Below the pieces are notes generated by a model. The model had not been told where the DNA came from. It saw only the letters and a program-made list of their open reading frames with translations, and ran no database searches. This document shows positions 28,061 to 39,684 of a stretch of 64,000 bases of DNA, one piece after another. How positions within the stretch are numbered: position 1 is the first letter of the stretch; the number at the start of each line of letters is the position of its first letter. The DNA comes from Vibrio aerogenes (GTDB lineage: Bacteria; Pseudomonadota; Gammaproteobacteria; Enterobacterales; Vibrionaceae), in contig NZ_AP024861.1 in assembly GCF_024346755.1 (NCBI RefSeq), positions 806,001 through 870,000 on the forward strand. The letters run 5' to 3'. The position numbers and the translations under genes were made by a program.

Positions 28061-28160
28061 CTATTTTAACAGGGGAAGTCGTAGTTGACATTGTAGCTAC
28101 GTGCTAGAATCTGTAGTACCCTACCTTTTAATTACAACTAGTTATCGCGAGGCTTACACC

Positions 28161-30122
28161 TTGAGTGATATGGCAAAAAATTTAATATTATGGCTTGTTA
28201 TCGCTGTTGTTTTAATGTCTGTATTCCAAAGTTTCGGACCCGGAGACAATAGTGGCAGAGCGATTGATTACACAACTTTTGTGAAAGAAGTCGGACAAGG
28301 TCAGATTCAGGAAGCGCAATTTAAAGATAGTGAAATTACTTTTACCCGCCGTGGAAGTAGTGCGCGTTATGTTACTTACATGCCTGTTTATGATCAGAAA
28401 CTGCTCGATGACTTGATTAACCAAAACGTGAAAGTACAGGGAACACCGCCTGAAGAACAGAGTTTATTAGGAACTATTTTTATTTCGTGGTTCCCGATGA
28501 TTTTGCTTATCGGCGTTTGGATCTTCTTTATGAGACAAATGCAAGGTGGTGGTGGTAAAGGCGCAATGTCGTTTGGGAAAAGTAAAGCCCGGATGATGAC
28601 TGAAGAGCAAATCAAGACGACATTTAGTGATGTTGCTGGTTGCGATGAAGCAAAAGAAGATGTCAAAGAATTAGTTGATTACTTGCGTGATCCGAGTCGC
28701 TTTCAAAAACTTGGGGGTAAAATTCCGACGGGTGTTTTGATGGTTGGACCTCCGGGTACAGGTAAGACACTTCTGGCTAAAGCGATTGCTGGCGAAGCAA
28801 AGGTACCTTTCTTTACTATCTCAGGTTCGGACTTCGTTGAAATGTTTGTCGGTGTCGGGGCCTCCCGTGTTCGTGATATGTTCGAACAGGCGAAGAAAGC
28901 TTCACCCTGTATTATCTTTATTGATGAGATTGATGCTGTAGGTCGTCAGCGTGGTGCTGGTGTTGGTGGTGGTCATGATGAACGTGAGCAAACCCTGAAC
29001 CAGATGCTGGTTGAAATGGATGGTTTTGAAGGGCATGAGGGAATCATTGTTATTGCTGCAACGAACCGTCCTGATGTGCTCGATCCTGCGCTGTTGCGTC
29101 CGGGACGTTTTGACAGACAAGTTGTTGTTGGACTTCCTGATGTTCGGGGCCGGGAGCAGATTCTTAAAGTCCATATGAGAAAAGTACCGGTTGCCGGAGA
29201 TGTTGATGCTTCTCTGATTGCCAGGGGAACGCCAGGCTTCTCTGGTGCAGATTTGGCTAATTTAGTCAATGAAGCTGCTTTGTTTGCAGCCCGGGGAAAT
29301 AAACGAAATGTTTCAATGGTCGAATTTGAGCTGGCAAAAGACAAAATTATGATGGGTGCAGAACGCCGCTCCATGGTTATGTCTGAAGAAACTAAAGAGT
29401 CAACAGCCTATCATGAAGCTGGTCATGCTATTGTCGGTCGTTTAGTTCCTGAACATGATCCCGTTTACAAAGTATCGATCATTCCCCGTGGGCGGGCCTT
29501 AGGTGTGACGATGTATCTTCCTGAACAGGATCGTATTAGTATGTCGCGTCAGCATCTGGAGTCTATGATTTCGAGCCTTTATGGTGGACGTCTCGCTGAA
29601 GAGTTGATTTACGGTGTTGATAAAGTATCTACAGGTGCATCTAACGATATTGAACGAGCAACTGATATTGCCCGCAAAATGGTGACACAATGGGGATTTT
29701 CAGAGAAGTTAGGTCCTTTACTCTACACTGAGGAAGAAGGTGAAGTTTTCCTTGGCAGAAGTGTCACCAAAACCAAGCACATGTCTGACGATACAGCAAA
29801 GTTGATTGATGACGAGATTCGTAAAATTATTGACAGAAATTACGAACGAGCGAAAGCAATACTGGTTGAAAATATGGATATTATGCATTCAATGAAAGAT
29901 GCATTGATGAAATATGAAACTATAGATGCCGGTCAGATTGATGATTTGATGGAGCGTAAAGACGATATCCGTGAGCCTGCCGGTTGGGTAGAGCAAGATC
30001 AAATTTCTCAGGATAAGAATAAATCTGCTGAGAAGTCACAATCGTCTGAAGAGCAAGAATCTGAGCCTGATTCTTCATCTGATGAACATGAGTCAGATAG
30101 TCACTCTTCACGAGACGAATAA
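28161..30122 (+). CDS. ftsH: ATP-dependent zinc metalloprotease FtsH
   Basis: Membrane-bound AAA+ protease that degrades unassembled membrane proteins, LpxC and sigma32. About 653 residues: TM1 (about 8-26), periplasmic domain, TM2 with [15 protein letters not shown], Walker A GPPGTGKT, Walker [12 protein letters not shown], second region of homology with [18 protein letters not shown], and zinc site HEAGH. The C-terminus is a Ser/Glu/Asp-rich tail. Start choice: TTG at 28161 has GAGG eight bases upstream, whereas the ATG at 28170 aligns with E. coli ([10 protein letters not shown]) but has a poor ribosome site. Terminator follows. Confidence 0.96.
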   Translation: MSDMAKNLILWLVIAVVLMSVFQSFGPGDNSGRAIDYTTFVKEVGQGQIQEAQFKDSEITFTRRGSSARYVTYMPVYDQKLLDDLINQNVKVQGTPPEEQSLLGTIFISWFPMILLIGVWIFFMRQMQGGGGKGAMSFGKSKARMMTEEQIKTTFSDVAGCDEAKEDVKELVDYLRDPSRFQKLGGKIPTGVLMVGPPGTGKTLLAKAIAGEAKVPFFTISGSDFVEMFVGVGASRVRDMFEQAKKASPCIIFIDEIDAVGRQRGAGVGGGHDEREQTLNQMLVEMDGFEGHEGIIVIAATNRPDVLDPALLRPGRFDRQVVVGLPDVRGREQILKVHMRKVPVAGDVDASLIARGTPGFSGADLANLVNEAALFAARGNKRNVSMVEFELAKDKIMMGAERRSMVMSEETKESTAYHEAGHAIVGRLVPEHDPVYKVSIIPRGRALGVTMYLPEQDRISMSRQHLESMISSLYGGRLAEELIYGVDKVSTGASNDIERATDIARKMVTQWGFSEKLGPLLYTEEEGEVFLGRSVTKTKHMSDDTAKLIDDEIRKIIDRNYERAKAILVENMDIMHSMKDALMKYETIDAGQIDDLMERKDDIREPAGWVEQDQISQDKNKSAEKSQSSEEQESEPDSSSDEHESDSHSSRDE

Positions 30123-30136
30123 TCAATTTTATTAGT

Positions 30137-30163
30137 AAAGCCCCGGATGATTCCGGGGCTTTT
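30137..30163 (+). terminator. Terminator after ftsH
   Basis: AAAGCCCCGGA/TCCGGGGCTTT 11-bp stem, 4-nt loop, T4. It sits about 18 nt before folP, so it attenuates rather than isolates the folP-glmM genes unless they have their own promoter. Confidence 0.85.
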
Positions 30164-30181
30164 GTCGTTATGGAAAGCTGA

Positions 30182-31015
30182 ATGAAAATTCAAACATCAA
30201 GTGGAATGTTAGATTTGTCATATCCACATGTCATGGGGATTCTAAATACAACACCCGATTCTTTTTCTGATGGCGGTAAATATTATGACTCGACAGAAAA
30301 AGCGATGGCGCATGCAGAATCAATGATTAGGGCTGGTGCTTCTATTATTGATGTCGGAGGTGAGTCTACTCGTCCAGGAGCAGCTGATGTTTCTTTAGAG
30401 GAAGAACTGAGCCGGGTTGTGCCGGTTGTGAAGGCGCTTAAGGCTAAATATAAAATTTGTGTTTCTGTTGATACCAGCAAAGCCGGAGTGATGAAACAGG
30501 CTGTAGAGGCTGGTGCAGACCTTATTAATGATGTCAGGGCCCTGCAAGAGCCTGGAGCTATCGATATAGCTGCAGACGCAAATATTCCAGTCTGTTTGAT
30601 GCATATGAGAGGTAACCCTAAAAATATGCAGTCAAACACAAGCTATGACAATATTTTTGATGAAGTGTGTATATTTCTGCGGGAACGGATTGAAGTTTGT
30701 CTTCAGAAAGGGATCAGGCAAGAGAACATTATTTTAGATCCTGGATTTGGTTTCGGTAAATCTTTAGAGCATAACTATCATTTGTTGGCAAACTTTGAAA
30801 AGTTCCACGAACTTGGGTATCCGCTTTTAGCTGGTCTGTCCAGGAAGTCTATGTTTTATAAATATCTGAATAAAGCACCTGAAGCATGTACCATTTCCAG
30901 TGTTGTTGGAGCTTCATTAGCTATTCTTAAAGGTGCCCATATCGTGAGGGTACATGATGTCGAGCAGACTGTTGAAGCAATGAAAATAATTCAAATGATT
31001 AAATGTAATCAATAA
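30182..31015 (+). CDS. folP: Dihydropteroate synthase FolP
   Basis: Condenses p-aminobenzoate with dihydropterin pyrophosphate in folate synthesis; the sulfonamide target. 277 residues. Pterin-site signatures are [15 protein letters not shown] and GGESTRPGA, with [15 protein letters not shown] and GLSRKS later. ATG at 30182. glmM follows 16 nt after the stop, so the two are cotranscribed. Confidence 0.96.
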   Translation: MKIQTSSGMLDLSYPHVMGILNTTPDSFSDGGKYYDSTEKAMAHAESMIRAGASIIDVGGESTRPGAADVSLEEELSRVVPVVKALKAKYKICVSVDTSKAGVMKQAVEAGADLINDVRALQEPGAIDIAADANIPVCLMHMRGNPKNMQSNTSYDNIFDEVCIFLRERIEVCLQKGIRQENIILDPGFGFGKSLEHNYHLLANFEKFHELGYPLLAGLSRKSMFYKYLNKAPEACTISSVVGASLAILKGAHIVRVHDVEQTVEAMKIIQMIKCNQ

Positions 31016-31031
31016 TAAGCAAAGGTTTTTT

Positions 31032-32375
31032 ATGTCCGAACAACGACAATATTTTGGAACAGATGGTGTCCGGGGAAAAGTTGGACAGTTCCCTGTTACA
31101 CCTGATTTTGTAATGAAATTAGGATGGGCTGCAGGGCGGGTTCTTGCAAAACAGGGAAGTAAGAAAGTTATTATTGGTAAAGATACGAGAATATCTGGTT
31201 ATATGCTTGAATCTGCTTTGGAAGCCGGGCTGGCTGCTGCCGGATTGCAAGCGACTTTTACTGGTCCAATGCCAACACCAGCGGTAGCATATTTAACCCG
31301 GACATTCAGAGCGGAAGCCGGTATTGTTATCTCTGCTTCTCACAATCCTTATGATGATAATGGTATTAAATTTTTCTCTTCAGAGGGAAAAAAACTTCCT
31401 GACAGCATTGAATTAGAAATCGAACAGGAATTGAGTAAAAATCTCGAATGTGTACCTTCGGCCCAGCTGGGAAAAGCCGCACGTTTAAATGACGCAGCAG
31501 GAAGATATATTGAGTTTTGTAAGAGCACTTTTCCCTCTGAATATAGTTTGACCGGGTTGAAAATTGTTGTTGACTGTGCACATGGAGCGACCTATCACAT
31601 TGCACCGAATGTTTTCCAGGAGCTGGGTGCGGAAGTTATTGCTATTGGTGTTGAGCCTAATGGACTAAATATTAATGATAAAGTTGGAGCTACGGATATC
31701 AGACAGCTTCAGGAGCGCGTAGTCAAAGAAAAAGCTCATCTTGGGTTAGCTTTTGATGGCGACGGTGACAGAATTATCATGGTTGATGAATTTGGCTGCA
31801 AAGTTGACGGTGATCAGGTTGCCTATATAATTGCTCGTGATCTGAAGAAAAAAGGTCAGCTGCAGGGTGGTGTTGTTGGTACGCTTATGTCCAATTTGGG
31901 AATGGAACTGGGTTTAAAGGACTTAGGGGTACCTTTTATCCGGGCTGCAGTTGGCGATCGCTATGTTATGGATAAGTTATTGGAGAATGACTGGAAAATA
32001 GGTGCTGAAAATTCCGGGCATGTCATCCTGCTAGATAAAGTCACAACAGGAGATGCGATTGTTGCGTCTCTTCAGGTATTAGCAGCACTTGTTGATAGCC
32101 ATATGTCTTTACATGAACTATCCGGAGGAATGAAACTATTCCCACAGGTACTCAAAAATATTTCCTTTCATGGTGATAAGAATCCGCTTGATTCATCTGA
32201 TGTAAAATACATTGTCTCATTGGTAGAAAAAGAATTAGGTGAAAAAGGCAGAGTATTACTGAGAAAATCGGGTACGGAACCTTTACTTCGGGTCATGGTT
32301 GAAGGGGAAGACGAGGTGTTAGTTGAATCATCGGCTCAACGCATCGTGGATAGTATACAAAATTGTTTTTCATAG
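31032..32375 (+). CDS. glmM: Phosphoglucosamine mutase GlmM
   Basis: Converts glucosamine-6-phosphate to glucosamine-1-phosphate for UDP-GlcNAc, hence peptidoglycan and LPS. 447 residues. Phosphoserine loop ISASHNP with active Ser at about 103, magnesium site DGDGDR, sugar-binding GAENSGH, and phosphate-binding [12 protein letters not shown] at the C-terminus. ATG at 31032, 16 nt after folP. Confidence 0.97.
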   Translation: MSEQRQYFGTDGVRGKVGQFPVTPDFVMKLGWAAGRVLAKQGSKKVIIGKDTRISGYMLESALEAGLAAAGLQATFTGPMPTPAVAYLTRTFRAEAGIVISASHNPYDDNGIKFFSSEGKKLPDSIELEIEQELSKNLECVPSAQLGKAARLNDAAGRYIEFCKSTFPSEYSLTGLKIVVDCAHGATYHIAPNVFQELGAEVIAIGVEPNGLNINDKVGATDIRQLQERVVKEKAHLGLAFDGDGDRIIMVDEFGCKVDGDQVAYIIARDLKKKGQLQGGVVGTLMSNLGMELGLKDLGVPFIRAAVGDRYVMDKLLENDWKIGAENSGHVILLDKVTTGDAIVASLQVLAALVDSHMSLHELSGGMKLFPQVLKNISFHGDKNPLDSSDVKYIVSLVEKELGEKGRVLLRKSGTEPLLRVMVEGEDEVLVESSAQRIVDSIQNCFS

Positions 32376-32615
32376 TATTGTGTATACCGACAGGGGGGAT
32401 GAGTTCTATTTGTTCCCCTGCTCAAATTGATTCGATGGCGTGTATTTTTTAGCCGTTTAGGCCGGGGAACCAAAAAAAAGTGTCATCATCTCTTGCCAGT
32501 TGTAAATCCTTCCGTTAGTATTGCGTCCACTTCCAGAGGGGAGTCGCTGGCTTTATTTAATTCAGTTAAGATGCGGGTTTTGCTGGCTCAACAATTTAAA
32601 ACATAGGTGGATGAT
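32376..32615 (+). other. glmM-secG intergenic region
   Basis: 240 bp without an ORF. An inverted repeat CAGGGG...CCCCTG near 32390-32420 lacks a T run. No promoter is clear enough to call. Confidence 0.4.
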
Positions 32616-32981
32616 ATGTTTTCTGCTCTACTTGTGATTTACCTGCTGGCAGCAGTTGCTATTATTGGCTTAGTGTTGATTCAACAAGGTAAAGGCGCAG
32701 ATATGGGAGCCTCATTCGGTGCTGGTGCCTCAAATACAGTATTTGGGTCCGGTGGCTCTGGTAACTTTTTGACCCGAATGACTGCTTTTTTTGCTGTTGT
32801 ATTTTTAGTCGTTAGTCTGATTCTTGGGAATTTGTCGACTCATAAGGCAAAATCTCAGTGGGTAAATCCTACATCTGGTGAATCAAGTGAAGTCACTCAG
32901 GATTCTCCTAAAGCTGACGATATAAGTGAAATTCCTGCTAGTTCTGATAAATCAGATAACAGCGAAGAAATTCCACAATAA
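32616..32981 (+). CDS. secG: Preprotein translocase subunit SecG
   Basis: Small membrane subunit of SecYEG. 121 residues: two helices (about 2-22 and 51-73) around the conserved QQGKGADMGASFGAGAS loop, then a Ser/Asp/Glu-rich hydrophilic tail that is acidic. The ATG at 32616 is chosen because AGGTGG lies at correct spacing; a GTG three codons upstream overlaps that ribosome site. tRNA-Leu starts 14 nt after the stop, as in E. coli (secG-leuU). Confidence 0.95.
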   Translation: MFSALLVIYLLAAVAIIGLVLIQQGKGADMGASFGAGASNTVFGSGGSGNFLTRMTAFFAVVFLVVSLILGNLSTHKAKSQWVNPTSGESSEVTQDSPKADDISEIPASSDKSDNSEEIPQ

Positions 32982-32995
32982 TTAAAGATTAATTT

Positions 32996-33079
32996 GCCGA
33001 GATGGTGAAATTGGTAGACACACTAGCATGAGGTGCTAGCGCCTATGGTGTGAGGGTTCGAGTCCCTCTCTCGGCACCA
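32996..33079 (+). tRNA. leuU: tRNA-Leu (anticodon GAG)
   Basis: Acceptor stem GCCGAGA (32996-33002) pairs with TCTCGGC (33069-33075), discriminator A, encoded CCA. Anticodon loop ATGAGGT gives GAG (33030-33032). A long variable arm (GCCTATGGTGTGAGGG region) is present as expected for tRNA-Leu. Same species as E. coli leuU in the same position. Confidence 0.97.
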
Positions 33080-33091
33080 TTGTTTACAAAC

Positions 33092-33119
33092 TTGTAAAAG
33101 ATAAAGTCAAGCGTATAAT
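33092..33119 (+). promoter_or_regulatory. Promoter for tRNA-fMet and nusA operon
   Basis: TTGTAA, 16-nt spacer, perfect TATAAT; predicted start near 33126, nine bases before the tRNA. In E. coli the metY promoter drives metY-rimP-nusA-infB. Confidence 0.65.
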
Positions 33120-33134
33120 GCTGTCTTAGTCGGA

Positions 33135-33211
<77 letters not shown>

Positions 33212-33307
33212 GTAATTATATAATAATGTTGGTTGCAGGTTTGAGAGTACTTGCTTTTGTAGTGCTCTTGTTGGGTTCATATCCAACATTAGGGTCCAGC
33301 ATATTAG

Positions 33308-33331
33308 AAACCCCGGCTTTCGGGGTTTTTT
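33308..33331 (+). terminator. First terminator in rimP-nusA leader
   Basis: AAACCCCG/CGGGGTTT 8-bp stem with a 5-nt loop and T6. Confidence 0.85.
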
Positions 33332-33412
33332 AATATCTGAATTTTTGATTTAATGTATGTTTTATCATGTGTACTTAAATCAAAAAGTTAGATGATGTTT
33401 GGAATTGAAATT

Positions 33413-33432
33413 GGGCTGAAAGCCCTTTTTTT
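33413..33432 (+). terminator. Second terminator, directly before rimP
   Basis: GGGCT/AGCCC 5-bp stem with a 3-nt loop and T7, ending 18 nt before the rimP ATG. Short but GC-rich. Confidence 0.7.
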
Positions 33433-33450
33433 GTTTCTGGAGTTGTTTGA

Positions 33451-33906
33451 ATGACTGGTTTAGAAAGACAATTGACTGAGTTGCTTCAAGCACCAGTCAT
33501 TGCATCGGGTTATGAGCTGGTAGGATTGGAGTTTATTCGTGCAGGAGCGCACTCAACGCTTCGTATTTATATTGATCATGAAAACGGCATTACTGTCGAT
33601 GATTGTGCAGAGGTGAGTCGTCAGGTAAGCGCGGTACTTGATGTTGAAGATCCTATTTCAGTGGCTTATAACCTTGAAGTTTCTTCTCCGGGCGTAGACA
33701 GACCATTATTTAATGCCGGACACTACGAACAATTTATTGGTCATGAAGTTAATATCGTTTTGAAAATGGCAGTTGAGAATCGCCGTAAATGGAAAGGTAT
33801 TATCCACTCTGTTGATGGAGAAACCATTGTAATTACGATTGATGGGCATAATGAACAATTTGCACTTAGCAATATTTCAAAAGCTAATCTGATTCCCAAA
33901 TTTTAA
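33451..33906 (+). CDS. rimP: Ribosome maturation factor RimP
   Basis: Late 30S assembly factor. 151 residues: N-terminal alpha/beta domain with [13 protein letters not shown] and [16 protein letters not shown], then a C-terminal SH3-like barrel; SSPGVDRPL is the family signature. ATG at 33451 after CTGGAG. First gene of the nusA operon, 21 nt upstream of nusA. Confidence 0.95.
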   Translation: MTGLERQLTELLQAPVIASGYELVGLEFIRAGAHSTLRIYIDHENGITVDDCAEVSRQVSAVLDVEDPISVAYNLEVSSPGVDRPLFNAGHYEQFIGHEVNIVLKMAVENRRKWKGIIHSVDGETIVITIDGHNEQFALSNISKANLIPKF

Positions 33907-33927
33907 GTCTTAAAGAGGCTGGAAATA

Positions 33928-35415
33928 ATGAGTAAAGAAATTTTAGCGGTCGTTGAAGCTGTTTCAAATGAGAAGGCTGTACCTCGTGAGCGTATATTTG
34001 AAGCACTCGAGATTGCATTAGCAACTTCGACCAAAAAGAAATATGAGATTGATATTGATGTTCGGGTTGCCATTGATCGCAAGTCCGGAGAATTTGAAAC
34101 ATTTCGTCGCTGGTTAGTTGTCGAAGATGTTCAAAGTCCAACAAAAGAGATTTCATTTGAAGCTGCCAGTTATGATAATGATTCTATCGAGTTAGGCGAC
34201 TTCATGGAAGAGCAGATAGAGTCTGTCACTTTTGACAGAATTACGACTCAGACTGCTAAGCAGGTGATTGTACAAAAAGTTCGTGAAGCTGAGCGGGCAC
34301 AAGTCGTGGAACAGTTTATTGATAATGAAGGTGAATTAGTCACTGGTGTTGTCAAAAAAGTGAGCAGAGATTCGATCATTTTGGATTTGGGAAATAATGC
34401 CGAAGCCGTTATCCTTCGGGAAGACCAGCTACCCAGAGAAAATTTCCGTCCGGGAGATCGTGTCAGAGGGCTACTATTTGCAGTAAGACCTGAAGCGCGG
34501 GGTTTCCAGCTATTTATAACGCGCTCCAAGCCTGAAATGTTGGCTGAACTATTTCGGGTTGAAGTCCCTGAAATAGGGGAAGAGCTAATCGAATTGAAAG
34601 GCGCATCAAGAGATCCGGGTTCAAGAGCAAAAATAGCTGTAAAAACCAATGATAAACGAATTGATCCCGTTGGTGCTTGTGTCGGTATGCGCGGTGCCCG
34701 TGTGCAAGCTGTATCCGGTGAGTTAGGTGGCGAGCGTATTGATATCGTTTTATGGGATGATAACCCAGCGCAGTTTGTCATTAATGCAATGGCTCCGGCA
34801 GATGTGGCGTCTATTATTGTCGATGAAGATGCGCATGCGATGGATATTGCTGTTGAAGCTGAAAATTTGGCTCAGGCAATTGGCCGTAGCGGACAAAATG
34901 TTCGTTTGGCTTCTCAGTTAACTGGCTGGGAACTGAACGTTATGACTGTAGAAGAACTACAGAAAAAGCATCAGGAAGAATCTTCAGAATCCATTGAGAT
35001 GTTCGTTAAATATCTTGATATCGAAGAGGACTTTGCCGAGTTACTTGTTGAAGAAGGTTTTTCTACGTTAGAAGAAATTGCTTACGTGCCGGTAAATGAG
35101 TTACTTGAAATCGACGGACTGGATGAAGATTTAGTTGAAGAACTGAGAGCCCGGGCGAAAGATTCACTAACCACAATCGCATTGGCTCAGGAAGAATCTT
35201 TTGATGGAACAGAGCCGGCAGAAGATCTTTTAAGTCTGGAAGGTTTAGAACGTGAGCTGGCATTTAAACTGGCAGCCAAGGGTGTCGTGACACTTGAAGA
35301 TCTGGCAGAACAAGGGATTGATGATCTTGAAAATATAGAAGGACTAACAGAAGAGCGGGCCGGAGAGTTAATTATGGCTGCACGTAATATCTGTTGGTTT
35401 GGCGAAGACGCGTAA
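33928..35415 (+). CDS. nusA: Transcription termination/antitermination factor NusA
   Basis: RNA polymerase-associated pausing, termination and antitermination factor. 495 residues, as in E. coli: N-terminal polymerase-binding domain (1-130), S1 (about 135-200), two KH domains including [14 protein letters not shown] and [13 protein letters not shown], then two C-terminal acidic repeats. In E. coli NusA represses its own operon by termination in the leader; two terminators before rimP are compatible with that. Confidence 0.97.
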   Translation: MSKEILAVVEAVSNEKAVPRERIFEALEIALATSTKKKYEIDIDVRVAIDRKSGEFETFRRWLVVEDVQSPTKEISFEAASYDNDSIELGDFMEEQIESVTFDRITTQTAKQVIVQKVREAERAQVVEQFIDNEGELVTGVVKKVSRDSIILDLGNNAEAVILREDQLPRENFRPGDRVRGLLFAVRPEARGFQLFITRSKPEMLAELFRVEVPEIGEELIELKGASRDPGSRAKIAVKTNDKRIDPVGACVGMRGARVQAVSGELGGERIDIVLWDDNPAQFVINAMAPADVASIIVDEDAHAMDIAVEAENLAQAIGRSGQNVRLASQLTGWELNVMTVEELQKKHQEESSESIEMFVKYLDIEEDFAELLVEEGFSTLEEIAYVPVNELLEIDGLDEDLVEELRARAKDSLTTIALAQEESFDGTEPAEDLLSLEGLERELAFKLAAKGVVTLEDLAEQGIDDLENIEGLTEERAGELIMAARNICWFGEDA

Positions 35416-35438
35416 TTTCAGCAAGGGGAGGAAGCGGC

Positions 35439-38198
35439 ATGACACAACTTACAGTCAAAGCACTGAGTGAAGAAATTGGTACACCTATTGACCGCTTATT
35501 AGAGCAACTTGCTGACGCAGGCATGGCCAAAACAAGTTCAGATCATGTGACGGAAGATGAGAAGCAACAACTTCTGACTTTTCTTCGAAAGGAGCATGGA
35601 GATGCGTCACCGAAAAATGAACCGACGCGTTTAACACTACAGAGAAAAACTCGTAGCACATTAAGCGTGAATGCCGGTGGTGGTAAGAGTAAGAATGTTC
35701 AGGTGGAAGTGCGTAAAAAACGTACGTATGTTAAACGCAGCGCCATCGAAGAAGAAAAGCGTGAAGCTGAAGCTGAAGAGAAAGCAAGGTTAGAAGCTGA
35801 GGAAAAAGCGAATCGTGAAGCTGAAGAAAAAGCGAAACGTGAAGCTGAAGAAAAAGTGAAGCGTGAGGCAGAAGAGAAAGCGAAGCGCGAAGCTGAAGAG
35901 AAAGCAAAACGTGAAGCGGAAGAAAAAGCGAAACGTGAAGCTGAAGAGAAAGTAAAACGTTCAGCTGAAGATAAAGTGAAGCGTGAACATAGTAATAGTA
36001 AGCAGAAAGCAGAGCTTTCTGATGAAGATAAATTGAAGCAAGAGGCAGCGCGAAAAGAAGCCGAAGCACTGAAGCGTCGTCAGGAAGAAGAGTTGAAGCG
36101 TAAAGCTGAGGAAGACAGTCAGCGTCAGCTTGAAGAAGCTCGTCAATTGGCTGAAAAAAATCAAGAGCGTTGGTCTGCTGCAGAAGAGAATAAAGGTGAT
36201 ATGGAAGAAGAATATACAGATTACCATGTAACGACTTCGCGCTACGCCCAGGAAGCCGAAGATGAAGCAGACCGCCGTGAAGAAGGACGTCGTCGTTCCA
36301 AGGCTAAAAAGAAAGCTTCTGATGAGCAAAACCAGGATAAGAGCAATAATCGTCCACGTGGTAACAGAGCAAAACGCAAAGGCAAGATATCAAAGCCTTC
36401 ATCTATGCAGCAAGGTTTTGATAAAAATGCAACGGTGGCGAAGCAGGATGTTGTTATTGGTGAAACAATCGTTCTGTCTGAGTTAGCTCAGAAAATGTCA
36501 GTGAAAGCAACAGAAGTCATTAAGGTCATGATGAAGATGGGGGCAATGGCAACTATTAATCAGGTGATTGATCAAGAGACTGCCCAATTGGTTGCTGAGG
36601 AAATGGGCCATAAGGTTATTTTACGAAAAGAAAATGAACTGGAAGAAGCAGTTCTTTCTGATCGTGATAATGATGCTGAAGCCGTTTCCAGAGCTCCGGT
36701 TGTGACAATCATGGGCCACGTGGATCATGGTAAAACGTCAACACTGGATTATATTCGTCGTGCTCATGTTGCATCTGGCGAAGCTGGCGGGATTACTCAG
36801 CATATCGGTGCTTATCATGTAGAAACTGATAACGGCATGATCACTTTCCTTGATACACCTGGACACGCTGCTTTTACGGCGATGCGTGCTCGTGGTGCTC
36901 AGGCCACTGATATTGTTGTACTTGTTGTTGCTGCAGATGATGGCGTTATGCCACAAACAATTGAAGCGATTCAGCACTCAAAAGCTGCTAATGTCCCTTT
37001 GATTGTTGCGGTTAACAAAATTGATAAAGAAGAAGCGAATCCTGATAACGTGAAGAATGAGCTGGCACAGTATGACATTATCCCTGAGGAATGGGGTGGT
37101 GATAATATGTTTGTTCATATTTCTGCGAAGCAAGGTACAAATATCGATGCCCTTTTGGAAGCGATTCTTCTTCAGGCTGAGGTGCTTGAACTAAAAGCTG
37201 TTGAAGATGGCATGGGCTCTGGTGTTGTTGTTGAATCGCGTCTTGATAAAGGCCGTGGTCCGGTTGCAACGATTCTGGTTCAGGCTGGTACTTTACATAA
37301 AGGTGATATTTTACTTTGTGGTCAGGAGTATGGCCGGGTCAGAGCCATGCGTGACGAAATTGGTAATGAAGTACTTCAGGCTGGTCCATCAATCCCGGTT
37401 GAGGTATTAGGTCTCTCCGGTGTTCCGGCAGCTGGTGATGAAGCGACTGTTGTGCGTGACGAGCGAAAAGCACGTGAAGTTGCCAATTATCGTCAGGGTA
37501 AATTCCGTGAAGTGAAACTGGCCCGTCAGCAAAAAGCGAAGCTGGAAAATATGTTCTCGAACATGGCTGCCGGTGAAGTTGCTGAGTTGAATATTGTACT
37601 GAAAGCCGACGTTCAGGGTTCAGTTGAAGCGATCAGCGATGCACTTCTGAAACTGTCGACTGATGAAGTGAAAATTAATATCGTGGGTTCAGGTGTCGGT
37701 GGTATTACCGAAACTGATGCAACGTTGGCTGCTGCCTCAGAAGCAATTGTTTTAGGCTTTAATGTTCGTGCCGATGCGTCTGCCCGGAGAACAATTGAAG
37801 CTGAGAACCTTGATTTGCGTTATTACTCGATCATCTACCAATTGATTGATGAAGTGAAGCAAGCGATGAGTGGTATGCTTGCGCCTGAATTTAAACAGGA
37901 AATCATTGGTCTGGCTGAAGTTCGTGATGTATTCCGCTCACCAAAACTTGGTGCAATTGCCGGATGTATGGTGACTGAAGGGTTGATCAAGAGAAATAAT
38001 CCAATTCGCGTGTTACGTGAAAATGTGGTTATTTTTGAAGGTGAGCTTGAGTCTTTACGTCGTTTTAAAGATGATGTCCAGGAAGTGAAGAGCGGATATG
38101 AATGTGGGATCGGCGTGAAAAACTACAATGATGTACGCGTTGGTGACCAGATTGAAGTATTTGAAACTGTTGAAGTTAAACGTTCAATTGATGATTAA
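35439..38198 (+). CDS. infB: Translation initiation factor IF-2
   Basis: GTPase that delivers initiator tRNA to the ribosome. 919 residues. The N-terminal IF2N module (1-50) is followed by a highly charged region (about 100-260) with tandem eight-residue units of the type AKREAEEK, then a second IF2N-like module ([19 protein letters not shown]), the G domain ([17 protein letters not shown]) and C-terminal domains. The start at 35439 has GGGAGGAAG upstream. Slightly longer than E. coli IF2 (890), mainly due to the repeats. Shorter in-frame isoforms are possible but not visible here. Confidence 0.96.
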   Translation: MTQLTVKALSEEIGTPIDRLLEQLADAGMAKTSSDHVTEDEKQQLLTFLRKEHGDASPKNEPTRLTLQRKTRSTLSVNAGGGKSKNVQVEVRKKRTYVKRSAIEEEKREAEAEEKARLEAEEKANREAEEKAKREAEEKVKREAEEKAKREAEEKAKREAEEKAKREAEEKVKRSAEDKVKREHSNSKQKAELSDEDKLKQEAARKEAEALKRRQEEELKRKAEEDSQRQLEEARQLAEKNQERWSAAEENKGDMEEEYTDYHVTTSRYAQEAEDEADRREEGRRRSKAKKKASDEQNQDKSNNRPRGNRAKRKGKISKPSSMQQGFDKNATVAKQDVVIGETIVLSELAQKMSVKATEVIKVMMKMGAMATINQVIDQETAQLVAEEMGHKVILRKENELEEAVLSDRDNDAEAVSRAPVVTIMGHVDHGKTSTLDYIRRAHVASGEAGGITQHIGAYHVETDNGMITFLDTPGHAAFTAMRARGAQATDIVVLVVAADDGVMPQTIEAIQHSKAANVPLIVAVNKIDKEEANPDNVKNELAQYDIIPEEWGGDNMFVHISAKQGTNIDALLEAILLQAEVLELKAVEDGMGSGVVVESRLDKGRGPVATILVQAGTLHKGDILLCGQEYGRVRAMRDEIGNEVLQAGPSIPVEVLGLSGVPAAGDEATVVRDERKAREVANYRQGKFREVKLARQQKAKLENMFSNMAAGEVAELNIVLKADVQGSVEAISDALLKLSTDEVKINIVGSGVGGITETDATLAAASEAIVLGFNVRADASARRTIEAENLDLRYYSIIYQLIDEVKQAMSGMLAPEFKQEIIGLAEVRDVFRSPKLGAIAGCMVTEGLIKRNNPIRVLRENVVIFEGELESLRRFKDDVQEVKSGYECGIGVKNYNDVRVGDQIEVFETVEVKRSIDD
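35752..35985 (+). repeat. Tandem 24-nt repeats within infB
   Basis: About nine imperfect copies of a 24-nt unit encoding (A/V)KREAEEK. They form a predicted long single alpha helix or coiled coil in the IF2 linker. Copies differ at third positions, so the array is old rather than newly expanded. Confidence 0.85.
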
Positions 38199-38294
38199 TT
38201 GAACGTCATGACTGCAAGACAGTAGTGGTTGTTGAATACACCATGGGGGGCTGGTTTTCCATCCCCCCATTCTTTCTGTATGTAAGAGAAGAAA

Positions 38295-38687
38295 ATGTCA
38301 AAAGATTTTAGTCGTACGCAGCGCGTTTCTCAGCAGCTGCAAAAAGAATTAGCGATGATTTTACAAAGAGATGTCAGAGATTCCCGATTGGGAATGGTGA
38401 CAATCTCTGAAGTGAAAGTCTCCCGGGATTTAGCTGTTGCTAAGGTTTACGTAACTTTTTTATGTACTGGTGAACAAACGCCGGAAAGTTGCCTGAAAGC
38501 TTTGAAAGAGCATGAAGCCCATGTACGAATGATGCTTGGGAAAAAAATTCGGTTACGTCTGACACCAGAGGTCCGGTTTGTTTATGATGATACGCTTGTC
38601 GAAGGGATGCGTATGTCGAACTTGGTGACCCAGGCTGTGAGTGACGATATGCGTAAAAAAGAACAGTCTCAGGGAGATGATGAATAA
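38295..38687 (+). CDS. rbfA: 30S ribosome-binding factor RbfA
   Basis: KH-fold cold-shock protein needed for 16S 5'-end maturation. 130 residues: [23 protein letters not shown]-like AKVYVTFL, and [15 protein letters not shown](V). ATG at 38295. Its stop overlaps the truB start by one base (TAATG). Confidence 0.96.
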   Translation: MSKDFSRTQRVSQQLQKELAMILQRDVRDSRLGMVTISEVKVSRDLAVAKVYVTFLCTGEQTPESCLKALKEHEAHVRMMLGKKIRLRLTPEVRFVYDDTLVEGMRMSNLVTQAVSDDMRKKEQSQGDDE

Positions 38688-39625
38688 TGGCTCGTCGTCG
38701 TAGAGGTCGCCCGGTTGATGGTGTTTTGCTTCTGGATAAACCGGAAGGCATTTCTTCAAATGATGCGTTGCAGAAAGTAAAGCGTATCTATTTTGCTGAA
38801 AAGGCAGGTCATACCGGTGCTTTGGACCCTCTTGCCACTGGTATGTTGCCGATATGTTTAGGTGAAGCAACCAAGTTTTCTCAGTTTCTTCTTGATTCAG
38901 ATAAACGTTATCGTGTTGTGGCTAAGTTGGGTATCAGAACCAATACGTCCGACTCGGATGGTGAGATCATTCAACAGCGTCCGGTTGCGGTGACGCAACA
39001 ACAACTGGAGCAATCGATTGAACGCTTCAGGGGAGAAACGGATCAGATTCCCTCGATGTTTTCTGCATTAAAGTATCAGGGGAAACCACTTTATGAATAT
39101 GCAAGAGAAGGAATTGACGTTCCACGCGAATCAAGGAAAATCACTGTCTATGAAGCGAATTTAATTCGTTTTGAGAAAGATGAAATAGAAATGGAAATTC
39201 ATTGTTCAAAAGGAACTTATATTCGTACGATTGTTGATGACCTAGGTGAGATGCTTGGATGTGGTGCGCATGTGATTCAATTACGCCGGACTGCTGTTGC
39301 ACAGTATCCTGCGGAGAAAATGATTACGCTTGAGGAACTGGAGTCTTTGCTTGAGTCTGCTCAGGTGAAAGAAGAACCGCCTAAAAACAGACTTGATCCA
39401 TTACTTTTGCCTGTTGATACTGCGGTACAGTCACTTCCTGAAGTGAATCTGATTCCCGAATTAGCAGAAATGGTTCTGAAGGGGCAGGCTGTTCAGGTTC
39501 TGGGAGCTCCGGATAATACTCAACTTCGGCTGACAGTTGGTGATGAAAGAATCTTCATTGGCATTGGTGAGCTAAATGATGATGGTAATATCGCACCCAA
39601 ACGATTAGTCGTTTTCCGTTCGTAA
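38687..39625 (+). CDS. truB: tRNA pseudouridine(55) synthase TruB
   Basis: Makes pseudouridine 55 in the T loop of tRNAs. 312 residues. The catalytic Asp is D47 in [12 protein letters not shown]; the KxSxD-type region LDKPEGISS and the substrate motif [19 protein letters not shown] are present; PUA-like C-terminus. Coupled to rbfA. Confidence 0.96.
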   Translation: MARRRRGRPVDGVLLLDKPEGISSNDALQKVKRIYFAEKAGHTGALDPLATGMLPICLGEATKFSQFLLDSDKRYRVVAKLGIRTNTSDSDGEIIQQRPVAVTQQQLEQSIERFRGETDQIPSMFSALKYQGKPLYEYAREGIDVPRESRKITVYEANLIRFEKDEIEMEIHCSKGTYIRTIVDDLGEMLGCGAHVIQLRRTAVAQYPAEKMITLEELESLLESAQVKEEPPKNRLDPLLLPVDTAVQSLPEVNLIPELAEMVLKGQAVQVLGAPDNTQLRLTVGDERIFIGIGELNDDGNIAPKRLVVFRS

Positions 39626-39642
39626 GACACATATTCACTTAT

Positions 39643-39684
39643 AAAAGGGGCAGGAATTCTTTTATTGCCTGTTCCTTTTATTTT
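39643..39684 (+). terminator. Terminator after truB
   Basis: AAAAGGGGCAGG pairs with CCTGTTCCTTTT (two G-U pairs) around a 13-nt loop and is followed by TATTTT. The 3' arm contains most of the rpsO -35 box. Confidence 0.75.

Larger units (their letters stand above)
33212..33450 (+). promoter_or_regulatory. Structured leader between tRNA-fMet and rimP
   Basis: About 240 nt with mutually exclusive helices. AATGTTGG (33225-33232) pairs with CCAACATT (33283-33290), enclosing an 8-bp hairpin (33244-33251 with 33261-33268). CCAAC can instead pair locally with GTTGG (33270-33274). Two terminators follow at 33308-33331 and 33413-33432. Suggests attenuation of the rimP-nusA-infB operon. Confidence 0.5.

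Noticed and set aside
30283..30639. Long antisense frame inside folP
   Set aside because: Ser/Ala-rich shadow of a conserved coding region without start signals.
33221..33300. Possible degenerate extra tRNA after tRNA-fMet
   Set aside because: It has an outer helix and a TTC-containing loop, but the T-loop is eight bases and no anticodon arm or D-arm fits; better explained as leader structure.
35752..35985. Regular 24-nt repeats considered as CRISPR
   Set aside because: Repeats are contiguous without spacers and keep the infB frame.
35731..36069. Antisense open frame opposite infB rich in Leu/Ser/His
   Set aside because: It is the complement of the Lys/Glu repeat array; composition follows from the repeat and there is no ribosome site.
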